This document shows, piece after piece, positions 29,394-40,890 of a stretch of DNA of 64,000 bases (positions are counted from its first letter, which is position 1; every line of letters starts with the position of its first letter). A model generated the notes under the pieces. It was not told where the DNA came from. It saw only the letters and a program-made list of their open reading frames with translations, and made no database searches. Position numbers and translations under genes: made by a program. Source of the stretch: Massilia sp. W12 (GTDB taxonomy: Bacteria; Pseudomonadota; Gammaproteobacteria; Burkholderiales; Burkholderiaceae_D); contig NZ_CP147776.1 in NCBI RefSeq assembly GCF_037300705.1, positions 1 through 64,000 on the forward strand, in the 5' to 3' direction.

Positions 29394-32015
29394 TTAATGA
29401 TGATGGCCCCGGCTCCGGTTCTTTTCCCGTTCGCGCTGGCGCAGTACGTCGATCATGACATTAAAGGTGCGCGCCAGGCGCCCGATTTCATCATTGCTTT
29501 CGACCTTGATGGTGGCTTTGGCGAAATCGCCTTCTTTGAGCGCAATCGCGGCATCGGTCAGGCGCAGCACCGGGCGCACAATCGAGCGTGCGAACCAGAC
29601 CGCCAGCAGCAAGAACACCAGCCCGACCGCCACCACGCTGTACATCACATGCGAGAACAGGCGGCGCAATGGCGCTTCAAACTGGCTGCGCGGCTCGGTG
29701 ATGCCGACCACCCAGTTGTGTCCCAGTACAGGAGAAAAGCCGGCATGCTCCGGTTTTTGCGACATCACCGAATGGTAGGTCACGCTGCCGTGCTTTTTCG
29801 CATGCACCATGGCTTGCGCCAATTCCGGCATATTCAGACTTTTCACTCTTTCTTTGCCAAAGCGTTGATCGCTGACGATTTCTTTTTGCTTGTCTTCGCT
29901 CAGGGTGTTCAGGCTTTGATACAGGTAGGCGCGGTCAGGGTGGGAAATCATCACGCCGTCGCCATCAATCAGGAAGGGGATGCGGCCTGTGCCTTCCGTG
30001 CTTTCGGTCAGCAGATTGTCGATGGTGACGCCCTTGATGCGCAGCACCACCACGCCGATGGCGTTGCCGTCCGGGTCGTACACCGGGTTGGAGTAAAACA
30101 CGCCGGGGCTGTTATCCGCCAGCGACAACAGCATGCCGGTGACGAACGGGCGGCCCGCCATCGCCGAGCGGAAATAGTCGCGCATGCTGGCGTTTTTGCC
30201 GGTTACTGCCGGATCGCTGGAAACCAGCACCAAGCCTTTTTTATCGATCAATAACAGGCGGTGCACATCGGGATTGGTTTTCAGCAGCTGATAGATTTTT
30301 TCCTCAATATTGCGGCGTCCGCTTTCGTTTGGACTGCGCAAATAATTGATGAATTCCGGATCAGTCGCCAGATAACTGGCCAGTCCGCGATTGTCCGCCA
30401 GCAATTGGCTGATGCGCCCGGCCACGCTTTGCGCCAGCCGTTCCAGATTGCGCGATTCCGAGGACGCCACGGTTTGCATACTGCCTTGCAGATTGTAGTA
30501 GGCGGTGATCGACATCGGCAGCAAGGCCGCCAGCATCAGCGCCAGCGTCATTTTCAGCGCCAGCGGCCAATTCGCCGGCCGCCGATAGCTCTGCCACATA
30601 TGCGAGATGCGGCGGCGCAGCAGCTGCGGCGAGTTCAGCAGCATTTTCCAGCTGGCGCGCAGGGCGAAGCGTTTTTCCTTTTCTTCTTTGCTGTCGTCTT
30701 CGCGCGCCAGCGCGGCTTGCAAACCCAGGCTGGAAGAGTGGGCGGCAAACAGCGCTTGCGCAAAAGATTGAATGCTTTGCGGGCGATTGTTTTTATCCAG
30801 CTCCAGGCCCCAGTCGATGGCGCGCAGCATGGCTTCGCTGTATTGTCCGGCGCACAGGCTTTGTATGCTCGGCGTTTCGCTTTGGCCGGACATGCGCTCC
30901 GGGGCGGGCGGCGGTTTGCGCCCGGACAGCATCCAGTACAAGGTGGCGCACAATGAATAAATATCGCTGTAAGGCCCTTGCTCGCTCTGCTCGTATTGCT
31001 CCGGCGGGGCATAGCCGGGCGTGACAATCGCCGCCGGGTCTTGCTGGTCTTGTCCCTGTTGTTTGGCGGCGCCGAAGTCGAGCAGCACCAGGCTGCCGTC
31101 TTCTTTGCGCACATAAATATTGTCGGGTTTGATGTCGCGATGCAAAAAGCCGGCTTCATGCATCATCGCCAGACCGTCGCACAGCGGTTGCAAGAGCGCC
31201 AGCAATTCTTCTTCGCCCAGCGGTTTGTCATGCCGCCACCAGCCGCGCAACGGTTGGCCGCGCTCATATTCGAGCACGATATACGCCGTGTGATGCGATT
31301 CAAAGAAGCGCGCCACGCGCACAATATTCGGGTGGCGGAAGGTGGCCAGGGTGCGCGCTTCCACCAAAAACTGGTCCAACCCGGTCAGATAAAAATCGCG
31401 CTCGGCGTGGCTTTTCGGGTGCACCGCATATTCGCCATCGCGATAGGCGTAGCCGGCTGGCAGATATTCTTTGATCGCCACCTTGGTGTTGAGATTGATA
31501 TCAGTGGCCAGATAGGTGATGCCGAAACCGCCTTGCCCTAATACTGAATCAATCCGGTATTCGTGCAGCATGAAGCCGGCGGGCAGGGCGTTGGGCGTGA
31601 CGCCAGGGGCCGGCTCGGTCAGGGTGATGCTGCGCGTGCTGATGCTGTGGCTGCGCGGATGGCTCAGGCTCTGGCTTTTGCCGCCCGGCGGCAGCCAGGC
31701 GGTCATCATGCGCGTTGGCGCATCGGCGTCAGTCACATCCTGATTCGCCGCCTCGGTGCTGTGGCGCATGTGCAGGGTTTTGGAAAACACCGTCGCTTCC
31801 GGATCGGGCAGATTGCGCGCCTGCTCCGCCGCTTCCAGCGCTTCTTTGAGTTTGTGCCGCAATTCTTCGGCTTCTTCGTCTTTGACCCGCCGCAATTTGC
31901 GTTCGAGTTGCAATGCGCTTTCCAGTTTGGCCAGCCGCTCCGAGATATGCGATGGCTGGATTTCGGTTTGATCGCCGTTGTGTATGGCGTCAGAGGAGGG
32001 TGATGGATGGGTCAT
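29394..32015 (-). CDS. Membrane Ser/Thr kinase with Cache-like sensor and HAMP
   Basis: An 873-residue protein with an unusual order: kinase first, then sensor. Residues 145-430 form a Hanks-type kinase (GQGGFGITYLA near 160, AIKEYLP, LHRDIKPDNIYV near 293, LLDFGAAKQ). A membrane segment lies near 487-510 (TLALMLAALLPMSITAYY), followed by a periplasmic Cache/CHASE-like region to about 775 and a second membrane segment. A HAMP domain (RSIVRPVLRLTDAAIALKEG) forms the C-terminus. Both ends are cytoplasmic, so a periplasmic signal could reach the kinase through the first helix. HAMP normally precedes an output domain; here nothing follows it. It is the first gene of the leftward kinase cluster. 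Confidence 0.92.
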   Translation of the reverse strand: MTHPSPSSDAIHNGDQTEIQPSHISERLAKLESALQLERKLRRVKDEEAEELRHKLKEALEAAEQARNLPDPEATVFSKTLHMRHSTEAANQDVTDADAPTRMMTAWLPPGGKSQSLSHPRSHSISTRSITLTEPAPGVTPNALPAGFMLHEYRIDSVLGQGGFGITYLATDINLNTKVAIKEYLPAGYAYRDGEYAVHPKSHAERDFYLTGLDQFLVEARTLATFRHPNIVRVARFFESHHTAYIVLEYERGQPLRGWWRHDKPLGEEELLALLQPLCDGLAMMHEAGFLHRDIKPDNIYVRKEDGSLVLLDFGAAKQQGQDQQDPAAIVTPGYAPPEQYEQSEQGPYSDIYSLCATLYWMLSGRKPPPAPERMSGQSETPSIQSLCAGQYSEAMLRAIDWGLELDKNNRPQSIQSFAQALFAAHSSSLGLQAALAREDDSKEEKEKRFALRASWKMLLNSPQLLRRRISHMWQSYRRPANWPLALKMTLALMLAALLPMSITAYYNLQGSMQTVASSESRNLERLAQSVAGRISQLLADNRGLASYLATDPEFINYLRSPNESGRRNIEEKIYQLLKTNPDVHRLLLIDKKGLVLVSSDPAVTGKNASMRDYFRSAMAGRPFVTGMLLSLADNSPGVFYSNPVYDPDGNAIGVVVLRIKGVTIDNLLTESTEGTGRIPFLIDGDGVMISHPDRAYLYQSLNTLSEDKQKEIVSDQRFGKERVKSLNMPELAQAMVHAKKHGSVTYHSVMSQKPEHAGFSPVLGHNWVVGITEPRSQFEAPLRRLFSHVMYSVVAVGLVFLLLAVWFARSIVRPVLRLTDAAIALKEGDFAKATIKVESNDEIGRLARTFNVMIDVLRQREREKNRSRGHHH

Positions 32016-32387
32016 ACGTTTCGCTCATGAAGTTGGTTCAGGCAAGCGCTCGCATGTTCCGCGTCTAACCGCCTTGTTATATTCAAGATTGCGGTAATAA
32101 CGGGTGACGGAAGAACCGCTGGCGTCGGTCGTATGGCGCCCTTCAGGAGGGACGGAAGGGCAATATCCTGCAGCGCTACCAGCTGCAGGCAGAGAATTTG
32201 CGGATGCGGCGGCAAATTCCTTCGTTCTATTGTAGGCAGTGCGGGCAGCTTGTGAAGTCTTTTTTGCAGGATTTTTGCGCGCAGGGACGGGTTTTTTGCC
32301 GGCGCAATGTTGCTGATCTGCAATTTCCATGGCTGTTTTGCTGGCGCTGGTGGCTGCGCGCGGTTTTCTCTTGCTTACTGCGCAGCT
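32016..32387. other. Intergenic region upstream of the kinase cluster
   Basis: The 372 bp between recG and the Ser/Thr kinase gene contain only short overlapping frames with no protein character. The region presumably carries the promoter for the leftward kinase cluster, but I could not identify a convincing -35/-10 pair, and I see no terminator with a T tract after recG. Confidence 0.5.
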
Positions 32388-34532
32388 TCAGACTTTGAGG
32401 AAGTCTTGTTTGGCCCCCAGCCAGCGCGCCAGATGCAGGTCGATGCAGGGCGCCTGTTGTTGCATCAGGTGTTGCGCCAGACGGCTGGCGCGTTCCACCA
32501 GCCATTGATCCTGCTCCAGATCGGCAAAGCGCAACATGGCTTCGCCGGATTGGCGGGCGCCGAGAAATTCGCCGGGGCCGCGCAATTCCAGATCGCGCCG
32601 CGCGATTTCAAAGCCGTCATTCGTGTTGCGCATGGTGTCCAGACGCTGGCGCGCCACCATGCCCAGCGGCCCCTGGTACAGCAAGAGGCAGACGCTTTGC
32701 GCGCTGCCGCGTCCGACGCGCCCGCGCAGCTGGTGCAGTTGGGACAGGCCAAAGCGTTCTGCGTGCTCGATCACCATCAGCGATGCGTTCGGCACATCGA
32801 CGCCGACTTCAATCACCGTGGTCGCCACCAGAACGTGAATGCGGCCAGCGGCAAAGCCTTCCATCACCTCGTGTTTTTCCTGCGCTTTCATGCGTCCGTG
32901 CACCAGGCCGACGCAGGCTTGCGGCAAGGCTTCCTGCAGCTGGGCGTGGGAGTCGATCGCGGCTTGTAATTGCAGGCTTTCGGATTCTTCAATCAAGGGG
33001 CAGACCCAGTAGGCCTGGCGCCCTTGCGCCAATTGCGCGCCGATCCGCTCCACCACTTCGGCGCGCCGCTCTTGCGGCAGGGCGCGTGTGACAATCGGGC
33101 TGCGCCCGGGCGGCAATTCATCAATCACCGAAACTTCCAGATCGGCGTAATAGGTCATCGCCAGGGTGCGCGGAATCGGCGTCGCGCTCATCATCAATTG
33201 ATGCGGCGCGACTTCGCCATCGCGCCCGCGTCCCCCCTTATTGCGCAAATCCAGGCGCTGGCTGACGCCGAAGCGGTGCTGTTCGTCAATCAGGGCCAGT
33301 CCTAAGCGAGCGAATTGCACTTGTTCGGTGATCAGGGCGTGGGTGCCGATCAGCAATTGCGCGCTGCCGTCTTGCGCTGCGGCCTGCGCCGCCTGCTTTT
33401 CCTTTTTCTTCAAACTGCCGGTCAGCCAGGCCACTTGCACGCCCAGCGGGCGCAGCCAGCCGTCGATTTTGCGGAAATGCTGTTCGGCCAGAATTTCGGT
33501 CGGCGCCATCAGCGCGGCTTGAAAGCCGGAATCCAGCGCTTGCGCCGCCGCCAGCGCCGCCACCACGGTTTTGCCGCTGCCGACATCGCCTTGCAACAGG
33601 CGTTGCATCGGATAGTCTTGCGCCATGTCGCGGCTGATTTCATCCAACACGCGTTGCTGCGCGGCGGTGAGGGAAAACGGCAGCGCCGCCAGCAAACCAT
33701 GCCACAGCGCGCCGCGCTGGCTCATCGGGTGTGCGCCGCGCGCGCGCCGCTCGGCTTGCGCGCGCTTGAGGGAAAGCTGTTGCGCCAGCAATTCATCAAA
33801 TTTGATGCGCTGCCAGGCGGCATGGCTGCGCTCCTGCAGCGCATGCACATCGCTGCCCAGCGGCGGTTGGTGCAGGGTGTGCAGGGCTTCGGCAAATCCG
33901 GGCAAGCCGAGTTTTTGCACGATCTCCGGCGGCAGGCTGTCGCTGCTGTCAAAGGTTTGCAAGGCGTCTTTGATGGTTTTGCGCAAAAAATACTGGGAAA
34001 GCCCTTCGGCGGAGGGATACACCGGCGTCAGGGTTTGCGGCAGCGGGGTTTCGGGAGTGACGATTTTATACACCGGGTGAATCATTTCCGGGCCGAAAAA
34101 ACCGTGTTTGACTTCGCCGCGCGCGCGCACCAGTACGCCGGGGGCGAGTTGTTTGAGCTGATAGCCTTGGAAATTGACAAAGCGCAGCACTAATTGCGCA
34201 TCCGCTTTGCCATCCTGCCCGGCTTCGTGCAGTGTCACCACGAGTTGCCGGCGCGGCCGCAGATGCACTTGCGCATCGCTGACGCGCGCTTGCACTTGCA
34301 CCGAGTGCGTGCCGAGGTAAGCAGCGCTGGACAAGGGGGTCAATTCACTTTCGTCTTCGTAGCGCAGCGGCAGGTGCAGCGCCATATCATGCGCATTGCG
34401 CAGGCCCAGCTTATGCAGGCGGCGCAGATTTTTTTGCAGCGCGTTAGCCGCGCTGTCTTTGGCGTCTTTGGCGTTGGGCCTTGCGGCTGGCGTGGCGGCG
34501 GCAGGCGGTGAAGAAGGGGCGTGGGCGCTCAT
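32388..34532 (-). CDS. recG: ATP-dependent DNA helicase RecG
   Basis: RecG reverses stalled forks and migrates branched DNA. The 714-residue protein has an N-terminal OB wedge domain (HLPLRYEDES, then VLVRARGEV), helicase motif I GDVGSGKTVVA near residue 317, motif II LIDEQHRFG, motif III MSATPIPRTLA, and motif VI QLRGRVGRGS, all on one chain. The length is close to that of E. coli RecG with a short low-complexity Ala/Pro N-terminal extension. It is separated by 101 bp from the DCC gene upstream and is probably its own unit. Confidence 0.97.
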   Translation of the reverse strand: MSAHAPSSPPAAATPAARPNAKDAKDSAANALQKNLRRLHKLGLRNAHDMALHLPLRYEDESELTPLSSAAYLGTHSVQVQARVSDAQVHLRPRRQLVVTLHEAGQDGKADAQLVLRFVNFQGYQLKQLAPGVLVRARGEVKHGFFGPEMIHPVYKIVTPETPLPQTLTPVYPSAEGLSQYFLRKTIKDALQTFDSSDSLPPEIVQKLGLPGFAEALHTLHQPPLGSDVHALQERSHAAWQRIKFDELLAQQLSLKRAQAERRARGAHPMSQRGALWHGLLAALPFSLTAAQQRVLDEISRDMAQDYPMQRLLQGDVGSGKTVVAALAAAQALDSGFQAALMAPTEILAEQHFRKIDGWLRPLGVQVAWLTGSLKKKEKQAAQAAAQDGSAQLLIGTHALITEQVQFARLGLALIDEQHRFGVSQRLDLRNKGGRGRDGEVAPHQLMMSATPIPRTLAMTYYADLEVSVIDELPPGRSPIVTRALPQERRAEVVERIGAQLAQGRQAYWVCPLIEESESLQLQAAIDSHAQLQEALPQACVGLVHGRMKAQEKHEVMEGFAAGRIHVLVATTVIEVGVDVPNASLMVIEHAERFGLSQLHQLRGRVGRGSAQSVCLLLYQGPLGMVARQRLDTMRNTNDGFEIARRDLELRGPGEFLGARQSGEAMLRFADLEQDQWLVERASRLAQHLMQQQAPCIDLHLARWLGAKQDFLKV

Positions 34533-34633
34533 GGCGTGCTGCGCTGTCGCGCGGAATATCCGGTTGGCAATGGTGACAAAACGGATTGTAGCCGGATTTG
34601 GCGCGCCGCCTCAGTTTGCGCGGGGCCGGCGGA

Positions 34634-35104
34634 TCAGGGCGGGCCGGGCGGCGACTCCAGAAAACGGGCGCGTTGCGCCGCATCGGGCAGTACGCAGGCT
34701 TGCAATTTGCCAAACAGGTGGTAGCGATTATTCGCGATGCGCTGATACAGCCAATTGCGCAGGCCGCGCGGCAACAGCATGCCGGCGCAGGCCAGACGCC
34801 AGGGCCAGCCTAAGCGCCACATGACGCGCAAAAACGCATCGCCGTGGGTGTACAGCCGGCCATTTTCCAGTAACACCATGGTGTCAAAGCGGTCCAGCGG
34901 CAAACCGCACCAATCCAGCAAGGCTTGCCCGGCGGGCGATTGCACCGTGGCTAAGCGGAATTGTGCGCGCTGGTCGTAGCGCAGCAAAAAGCGCGACCAG
35001 GCGGCGCACAGGCGGCACACGCCGTCAAATAAAATCACGCTCTCGCCGGGCGCAAGGCCGGGCGGCGCGCTGTCCGAGGGGGAGGTAAAACGCAGTGTGA
35101 ACAT
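34634..35104 (-). CDS. DCC family thiol-disulfide oxidoreductase-like protein
   Basis: A 156-residue DUF393 protein. The family signature is visible as ILFDGVCRLCAAWSRFLLRYD, with both Cys of DGVCxLC present, followed by the typical WRLGWPWRLA and a C-terminal YQRIANNRYHLFG. Its biochemical reaction is not well established. It follows the DoxX-like gene with a 9-base gap, and such DoxX-DCC pairs suggest a shared redox function at the membrane. Confidence 0.9.
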   Translation of the reverse strand: MFTLRFTSPSDSAPPGLAPGESVILFDGVCRLCAAWSRFLLRYDQRAQFRLATVQSPAGQALLDWCGLPLDRFDTMVLLENGRLYTHGDAFLRVMWRLGWPWRLACAGMLLPRGLRNWLYQRIANNRYHLFGKLQACVLPDAAQRARFLESPPGPP

Positions 35105-35113
35105 CGCAGTTTC

Positions 35114-35542
35114 TCAGCTTTGATTGGAGGATGGCGTGTGCGGCGCGCTGTGCAGCAGGCCGACGATGGCCAGCGCGGCCATGGCCAGATTCAGCGCGAC
35201 CGGATTAAACGCGGTGCGCAAGACGGCGGGGGCGGCCCAGAAAGTCAGCGCCAACAGCGCCGGCATCGCCAGCAGGCTGAGCCACAGCGCAAGCCGCACA
35301 TAGCGCCCGGACAGCAGCCAGAGCGCAAACAGGATTTCCGCCACGCCGCCAGCGCGCGCAAACCACAGGGCCGCATCCGCGCTGCCGGTGATGTGCTGCG
35401 CCAATTGCAATTCCATCGCGTCCGGCCCCAGCAATTTGGGAACCAGCCCCTGATACAGCCAGCACAGCCCCAGACTGAGGGTGCAAATCAGCAGACACAG
35501 ACGCTCACGCGCTGCTGAGTAAGGGGGAAGGGGAGTTTGCAT
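35114..35542 (-). CDS. DoxX-like integral membrane protein
   Basis: A 142-residue protein with four predicted membrane helices, beginning MQTPLPPYSAARERLCLLIC. The segments WLYQGLVPKLLGPDAMEL and AGGVAEILFALWLLSG fit the DoxX-like family. ATG 35542 is chosen as the start of the membrane protein; a much longer frame upstream to 36265 runs antisense to the toxin gene and is not credible. It forms a two-gene unit with the DCC protein. The function is unknown beyond a possible redox link. Confidence 0.85.
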   Translation of the reverse strand: MQTPLPPYSAARERLCLLICTLSLGLCWLYQGLVPKLLGPDAMELQLAQHITGSADAALWFARAGGVAEILFALWLLSGRYVRLALWLSLLAMPALLALTFWAAPAVLRTAFNPVALNLAMAALAIVGLLHSAPHTPSSNQS

Positions 35543-35676
35543 AATTGGCGGGAAGAAAGATAATTGTGCATAGTGTACGCGATTTCGCTGCCGCGCATCT
35601 TGACCTGTCAAGCCTCCCCCGTGCATGTTCTGTAGTAGAATCAAAGCGTCTCCAATCACCATCAGTGGAGTAAAAC

Positions 35677-35900
35677 ATGGGCGATATGAATTTCGAAATG
35701 TTGCAAACCGCCGCGTTGCAATTGCCTGCCGCTGATCGGGTGCTTTATTGAGCAGCCTGCTTTCCAGCCTGGAGCAGGATGCCGAGCTGGAACAGGAATG
35801 GGAAGCGTTGGCGGCGCAACGCGAAGCCAGCCTGGCAAGCGCGCAAATGCAAGATGCGCATACCTTGCTGCAGGAACTGCGCGCCACGCTTATCGCATGA
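35677..35900 (+). pseudogene. Addiction-module antitoxin, frameshifted
   Basis: ATG 35677, preceded by GTGGAGT, reads MGDMNFEMLQTAALQLPAAD and stops at a TGA after RVLY. The neighbouring frame continues LSSLLSSLEQDAELEQEWEA and ends TLIA with TGA at 35898-35900. Adding one T to the TTT around 35742 restores RVLLLSSLL and a 75-residue protein of the addiction-module component type (PF09720-like), in which LP-x-x-x-R-x-x-L-x-x-x-LL-x-SL is typical. The stop overlaps the toxin start (ATGA). As sequenced, the antitoxin is truncated while the toxin is intact. Confidence 0.75.
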
Positions 35901-36205
35901 AGCTGGTTTTTCACCCTGGCGCCAGTGAGGAGTTGCATCAGGCATTGGCGTATTGCCAAAATCAGGCCGGGGCGACAGTCGCGCAGCATTTTTTGCAACA
36001 AGTTGAGCGCGGCATACAATTGCTGCAGGCGCATCCCTTGTTGGGGCGCCCGACACAGCAAGGGCGGCGCAGTCTCTCTCTGCGACATTTTCCCTATTCT
36101 CTGATTTATCGCGCACAAGAAGATTGCCTGATCATTTTGGCGCCGCGTCATCACCATCGCCGCCCTGGTTTTGGCCAAGGCCGCCGCGCGCCGCTCACGC
36201 CTTGA
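35897..36205 (+). CDS. RelE/ParE-family toxin
   Basis: A 102-residue protein beginning [20 protein letters not shown] and containing the conserved end block [20 protein letters not shown] then HHHRRPGF, which matches the ParE/RelE superfamily. Members inhibit either translation (RelE) or DNA gyrase (ParE); I cannot tell which here. The ATG overlaps the antitoxin stop by 4 bases, the usual coupled arrangement. The region ends 112 bp before queA. The C-terminal [10 protein letters not shown] tail is longer than usual. Confidence 0.85.
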   Translation: MKLVFHPGASEELHQALAYCQNQAGATVAQHFLQQVERGIQLLQAHPLLGRPTQQGRRSLSLRHFPYSLIYRAQEDCLIILAPRHHHRRPGFGQGRRAPLTP

Positions 36206-36317
36206 GCGCAAAACAGGCAAGCGCTGCCTGGCGCATACAGGTACAATCACGGGTTTGCTTTTCATTTTGTGCTGTGCGTATGCTTTGCCGCATCGATACG
36301 CCGGCCTTGACTACGCT

Positions 36318-38484
<2,167 letters not shown>

Positions 38485-38658
38485 GTTTTCTTGCAATTTG
38501 CGGCGGCAGCCCCATCTGCCGCCACACGCCTGTTTACTGCCTTCATGTCAGCCGGCCTGAATGCCTGCAAAGCGTGTAGAATATTGCGCTATTTTGCATG
38601 CATTTTTCTGATGCATCTTCTTTTAAATCACAAATCAATATAACTTTCGGAGTCAGCA

Positions 38659-38985
38659 GTGTTTATTTCCAACGCATATGCGCAAACTGCAGGGGCCGCC
38701 ACTGAAGGCGCATTCGGTAGCATGACCTGGATGATGATCATCATGCTGGTCGGCATGTTTTTCCTGGTGATCCGCCCGCAGCAAAAAGAGGCGAAGAAGA
38801 AGAAGGAAATGATGGATGCCCTGTCCAAAGGCGATGAGGTGGTGACCTTGGGCGGCATGCTGGGCAAGGTGGTGCGCATCACCGACACCCATCTGGTGCT
38901 GGAAATCGCCAACGGTTGTGAAATCATCGTAGTTAAAAGCGCAGTCAGCACCGTGTTGCCCAAGGGCAGCATGAAAGCGATCTGA
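38659..38985 (+). CDS. yajC: Preprotein translocase accessory subunit YajC
   Basis: A 108-residue single-span membrane protein (MTWMMIIMLVGMFFLVIRPQ) with the typical basic cytoplasmic stretch QKEAKKKKEMMDAL and the SKGDEVVTLGG core. YajC associates with SecDF-YidC. The open stretch upstream (38485-38658) is short and contains an AT-rich leader; a CGGAG ribosome-binding site precedes the start. It lies 20 bp before secD. Confidence 0.95.
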   Translation: MFISNAYAQTAGAATEGAFGSMTWMMIIMLVGMFFLVIRPQQKEAKKKKEMMDALSKGDEVVTLGGMLGKVVRITDTHLVLEIANGCEIIVVKSAVSTVLPKGSMKAI

Positions 38986-39005
38986 GCTAACCGGACGCAC
39001 CTGCC

Positions 39006-40865
39006 ATGAACCGCTATCCTATTTGGAAATACATTCTTATTGTGGTCGTCGTCCTGCTCGGCGCCCTGTATACCATGCCGAACTACTTCGGCGAATCCCC
39101 CGCATTGCAAATCTCCAGTCTGAAAGCCACGCTGAAGGTGGAGCGCGATATGGTGGGCGTGGTGGAAAAGGCTTTGGCTGACGCCAAGATCGCGCATGAC
39201 GGCGTGTTCTTTGACGATGCGAGCAATCGTGGCGGGGTGCGTGTGCGCTTCACCAATACCGATCTGCAATTCAAAGCCAAGGCGACGCTGGAAAAAGCGC
39301 TCAATCCTGATCCGCAGGACGAGCGTTACGGCGTGGCCTTCAACCTGCTCTCCAACACCCCGCAAGTTTTGCAAAACATCCGCGCGCTGCCCATGTATCT
39401 GGGGCTGGACTTGCGCGGCGGGGTGCATTTCCTGATGCAGGTGGATGTCAAAGCCGCTTTGGAAAAACGCGTCGCCGGCATGCAAAGCGCGGCGCGCGAC
39501 ACCTTGAAAAAAGCAGAAGTGCGGCACGCCGGCTTCAACCGCGAAGGCGATAAGCTGAGCGTGCGCTTCCGCGATGAAGACAGCCGCAAAAAAGGCCGCG
39601 CCGCGCTGGATAAGGAATTCGGCGATGTCAGCTTCCTCGAAGCGCGCGATGGCGATTTCTTTGTGCTGAGCATGCAATACAAGCCGGAAGCACTCAAAAA
39701 AGTGGCGGATGAGGCGGTCAAGCAAAACATCACCACGCTCTCCAAGCGGGTGAATGAACTGGGTGTGGCCGAGCCGCTGATCCAGCAACAAGGCGCCGAC
39801 CGCATTGTGGTGCAATTGCCTGGCGTGCAAGACGTGGCGCGCGCCAAATCCATCATTGGCCGCACCGCCACCCTGGAAGTGCGTCTGGCTGACCCCAGCG
39901 TTCCACCAGGCGCGGCGGAAACCGCCGCAGTCCCGCCGGGCAGCGAATTGTTTAAAGTGGGCCGTGGCGCGCCGGTGGTGCTGCTGCGCGAAATCATTAT
40001 CACCGGCGATGTGATTTCCAACGCCAATCCTTCGCAAGACCAGAATGGCCGCGCAGCGGTCAGCGTCAGCCTGAATGGCGATGGCGGACGCAAGATGCGC
40101 GATGTCACCCGCGCCAATCTCGGTAAACCGATGGGGATTGTGCTGTTTGAAAAGAACAAGGGTGAAGTGCTGACCGTGGCCACGATTCAAGGCGAATTCG
40201 GTTCGCAATTCCAGATCACCGGCATGGATTCGCCGGAAGCGGCGGCGGAACTCTCGCTGCTGTTGCGCGCCGGCTCGCTGGCTGCGCCGATGGACATCAT
40301 CGAAGAGCGCACCATCGGCCCGCAATTGGGCGCCGACAACATCAAGAAAGGCTTTAACGCCACGCTGTACGGTTTTGCCGCAATTGCCGTGTTCATGATC
40401 GCCTACTACATGATGTTTGGCGTGTTCTCGGTGCTGGCGCTGGCCGTGAATGTGCTGTTGCTGGTGGCGATTCTGTCCTGGATGCAGGCCACCCTGACCC
40501 TGCCCGGCATCGCCGCAATCGCGCTGGCGCTCGGTATGGCGATTGACTCCAACGTGCTGATCAATGAACGGGTGCGAGAAGAATTGCGCAATGGCAATTC
40601 GCCGCAGCGTGCGATTGAAGCCGGCTTTGAACACGCCTGGGCCACGATTGTGGACTCCAACGTCACCACCCTTATCGTCGGTTTGATGTTGCTGGTGTTT
40701 GGCTCCGGCCCGGTGCGCGGCTTTGCTGTGGTGCACTGCCTGGGGATTTTGACCTCGATGTTCTCCGCCGTGTTCGTCTCGCGCGGGGTGGTCAATCTGT
40801 GGTATGGACGCCGGCGCAAGCTGAATGCGCTGTCCATCGGTCAAGTCTGGAAACCGCAGGCTTGA
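39006..40865 (+). CDS. secD: Protein translocase subunit SecD
   Basis: SecD, with SecF, uses the proton gradient to help pull exported proteins across the inner membrane. The 619-residue protein has an N-terminal membrane helix (YILIVVVVLLGALYTMP), a large periplasmic part including LGLDLRGGVHFLMQVD, and the C-terminal membrane core with GIAAIALALGMAIDSNVLIN and a later VVHCLGILTSMFSAVF. The length is normal for the family. It sits between yajC and secF in one unit. Confidence 0.97.
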   Translation: MNRYPIWKYILIVVVVLLGALYTMPNYFGESPALQISSLKATLKVERDMVGVVEKALADAKIAHDGVFFDDASNRGGVRVRFTNTDLQFKAKATLEKALNPDPQDERYGVAFNLLSNTPQVLQNIRALPMYLGLDLRGGVHFLMQVDVKAALEKRVAGMQSAARDTLKKAEVRHAGFNREGDKLSVRFRDEDSRKKGRAALDKEFGDVSFLEARDGDFFVLSMQYKPEALKKVADEAVKQNITTLSKRVNELGVAEPLIQQQGADRIVVQLPGVQDVARAKSIIGRTATLEVRLADPSVPPGAAETAAVPPGSELFKVGRGAPVVLLREIIITGDVISNANPSQDQNGRAAVSVSLNGDGGRKMRDVTRANLGKPMGIVLFEKNKGEVLTVATIQGEFGSQFQITGMDSPEAAAELSLLLRAGSLAAPMDIIEERTIGPQLGADNIKKGFNATLYGFAAIAVFMIAYYMMFGVFSVLALAVNVLLLVAILSWMQATLTLPGIAAIALALGMAIDSNVLINERVREELRNGNSPQRAIEAGFEHAWATIVDSNVTTLIVGLMLLVFGSGPVRGFAVVHCLGILTSMFSAVFVSRGVVNLWYGRRRKLNALSIGQVWKPQA

Positions 40866-40890
40866 TGCCGGCATCTAAGGATAAGAAATC

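Noticed and set aside
38628-40874. 748-codon open frame on the minus strand
   Set aside because: It lies antisense to yajC and secD, whose families are certain; its translation is His/Gln/Arg-rich with no family features.
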